From the NCBI GenBank assembly GCA_903900975.1, contig CAIUPE010000047.1, positions 1-43,626 on the forward strand: a stretch of 43,626 nucleotides of DNA. Reading direction: 5' to 3'. Both the position numbers and the translations under genes were made by a program. Under the pieces are notes generated by a model. It worked only from the letters and a program-made list of their open reading frames with translations, did no database searches and was not told the origin of the DNA. This document shows, piece after piece, positions 42,666-43,626 of this stretch; position 1 is the first letter of the stretch, and the number at the start of each line of letters is the position of its first letter. Origin of the DNA: an uncultured Hyphomicrobiales bacterium (lineage in GTDB: Bacteria; Pseudomonadota; Alphaproteobacteria; Rhizobiales; Beijerinckiaceae).

Positions 42666-43483
42666 TTTCCGTTATCATCCCCGCTTGCGAAGCAGATGGG
42701 ACGATTGAACGCGCGTTGCAAAGCCTTATGGCGCAAACGATAAGTGAATGGGAAGCCATTATCATCTCTGATGATAGACAGGATTATCAAGCATTTCTGG
42801 CAGGTCGCGGTATGGTTGACCAACGATTTCGATTTGGATCGACGGATAAAATTCGCTCCGGATGCCATCGGGCGCGTAATGTTGGGTTCGAAATGGTGCG
42901 CGGCGAATATGTAACGCAATTGGATGCCGATGATGAGTTTACATCTGATCGACTGGCCCAATTACTACCGCTCGCCGAAACACACGGTGCAGCTGCCGAT
43001 AATTTGATCATGATTGATGACGAAACGGATGCCGTTATTGGCACCGTCAGGGGCGAAGCATCGGAGACGGCCAATCTTGATCTCGCTGGATTCATGCACC
43101 TGAATGCTCCCTTGGTTCCCATTATTCGCCGAGATCATATGTTACCCCGCGTTCCCGGTGTCGAATTTTCCGAAGATGTGATTGCCAATATCCAGCTGAT
43201 TGATCGGATTGGAACTTTGCCAATTATCGCGGCCTCATCCTACCGCTATCGGATCCGAACCAGCTCGATGGCCAATGAAGGCGGTGCATCGGAGCGCTTT
43301 GAACGGGGATATTCCGATTATATCGAGCGGCTTGAATCAGCCGATGGCTTTGGTTTGTCGGCTCGCGGGCGCGAGGCTGCGCTTGAAGGCTTAATCGCCC
43401 AACGTGCGCTGAACCGCGCCTTTATGGAAGCGCAAAAAGCGGAGCCCGGATTGGGATTTCAAGCGTTTGTAGGACGTTTATAA
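42662..43483 (+). CDS. GT2-family glycosyltransferase
   Basis: The 273-residue protein has a GT-A fold: ISVIIPACEADGTIERALQS at the start, RARNVGFEMVRGEYVTQLDADDEF with the DxD-type metal site, and a variable C-terminal part. No membrane segments are seen, so it is a cytoplasmic or peripheral enzyme. It probably adds a sugar to a surface polysaccharide or another acceptor; donor and acceptor are unknown. The ATGA overlap couples it to the hydrolase. An IS110-type transposase gene ends 11 bases after its stop. Confidence 0.88.
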   Translation: MISVIIPACEADGTIERALQSLMAQTISEWEAIIISDDRQDYQAFLAGRGMVDQRFRFGSTDKIRSGCHRARNVGFEMVRGEYVTQLDADDEFTSDRLAQLLPLAETHGAAADNLIMIDDETDAVIGTVRGEASETANLDLAGFMHLNAPLVPIIRRDHMLPRVPGVEFSEDVIANIQLIDRIGTLPIIAASSYRYRIRTSSMANEGGASERFERGYSDYIERLESADGFGLSARGREAALEGLIAQRALNRAFMEAQKAEPGLGFQAFVGRL

Positions 43484-43494
43484 TTATCCGTCAT

Positions 43495-43626
<132 letters not shown>

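Overview
The window looks like a chromosomal segment of an alphaproteobacterium, most likely of the Rhizobiales (Hyphomicrobiales). The evidence is the gene order rne / amiC / PBP1A / prfB, a suf operon headed by a NifS-like desulfurase and preceded by a perfect Irr-type palindrome, alphaproteobacterial-style propionyl-CoA carboxylase and MurJ proteins, and two kinds of intergenic palindromic repeat. Almost everything is ordinary chromosomal coding sequence. The exceptions are two small toxin-antitoxin pairs and an IS110-type transposase fragment at the right edge. No rRNA, tRNA or CRISPR array was seen.

Region 1 (1-5653) is a minus-strand set of catabolic genes: an alpha-aminoadipate semialdehyde (ALDH7-type) dehydrogenase, glutaryl-CoA dehydrogenase, a class III CoA-transferase and a ThDP-dependent enzyme cut by the left edge. 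A GcvA-like LysR regulator is divergent. Together they fit the lower part of lysine catabolism (aminoadipate semialdehyde to glutarate/glutaryl-CoA to crotonyl-CoA). Region 2 (6553-10147) holds a YdjC/HpnK deacetylase divergent from a membrane GT2 glycosyltransferase that is translationally coupled to murJ.

Region 3 (10148-18681) contains an SDR/gluconolactonase pair divergent from an L-2-hydroxyglutarate and a D-2-hydroxyglutarate dehydrogenase, followed by a solute-binding protein with no permease genes beside it and, convergently, a dimethylglycine/sarcosine dehydrogenase-like protein. Region 4 (18779-22297) has a MazEF-like pair, an M17 aminopeptidase and argG.

Region 5 (22305-30304) is a long minus-strand suf operon: NifS-like desulfurase, sufB, [antitoxin, ParE toxin], sufC, sufD, sufS, sufT, tfoX-like, sufA. 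A ParD/ParE-type toxin-antitoxin module sits tightly between sufB and sufC, and its toxin is frameshifted at a run of six identical bases. An Irr/ICE-type palindrome lies between the operon and a divergent alpha/beta hydrolase. These are the most unusual features of the window.

Region 6 (31045-41893) carries rne with a 0.64-kb upstream non-coding stretch, amiC, a class A PBP, prfB with its programmed +1 frameshift signal, the biotin-carrying subunit of propionyl-CoA carboxylase, and an unrecognised ORF. Region 7 (42045-43626) is a hydrolase/glycosyltransferase pair next to the IS110-type transposase end.
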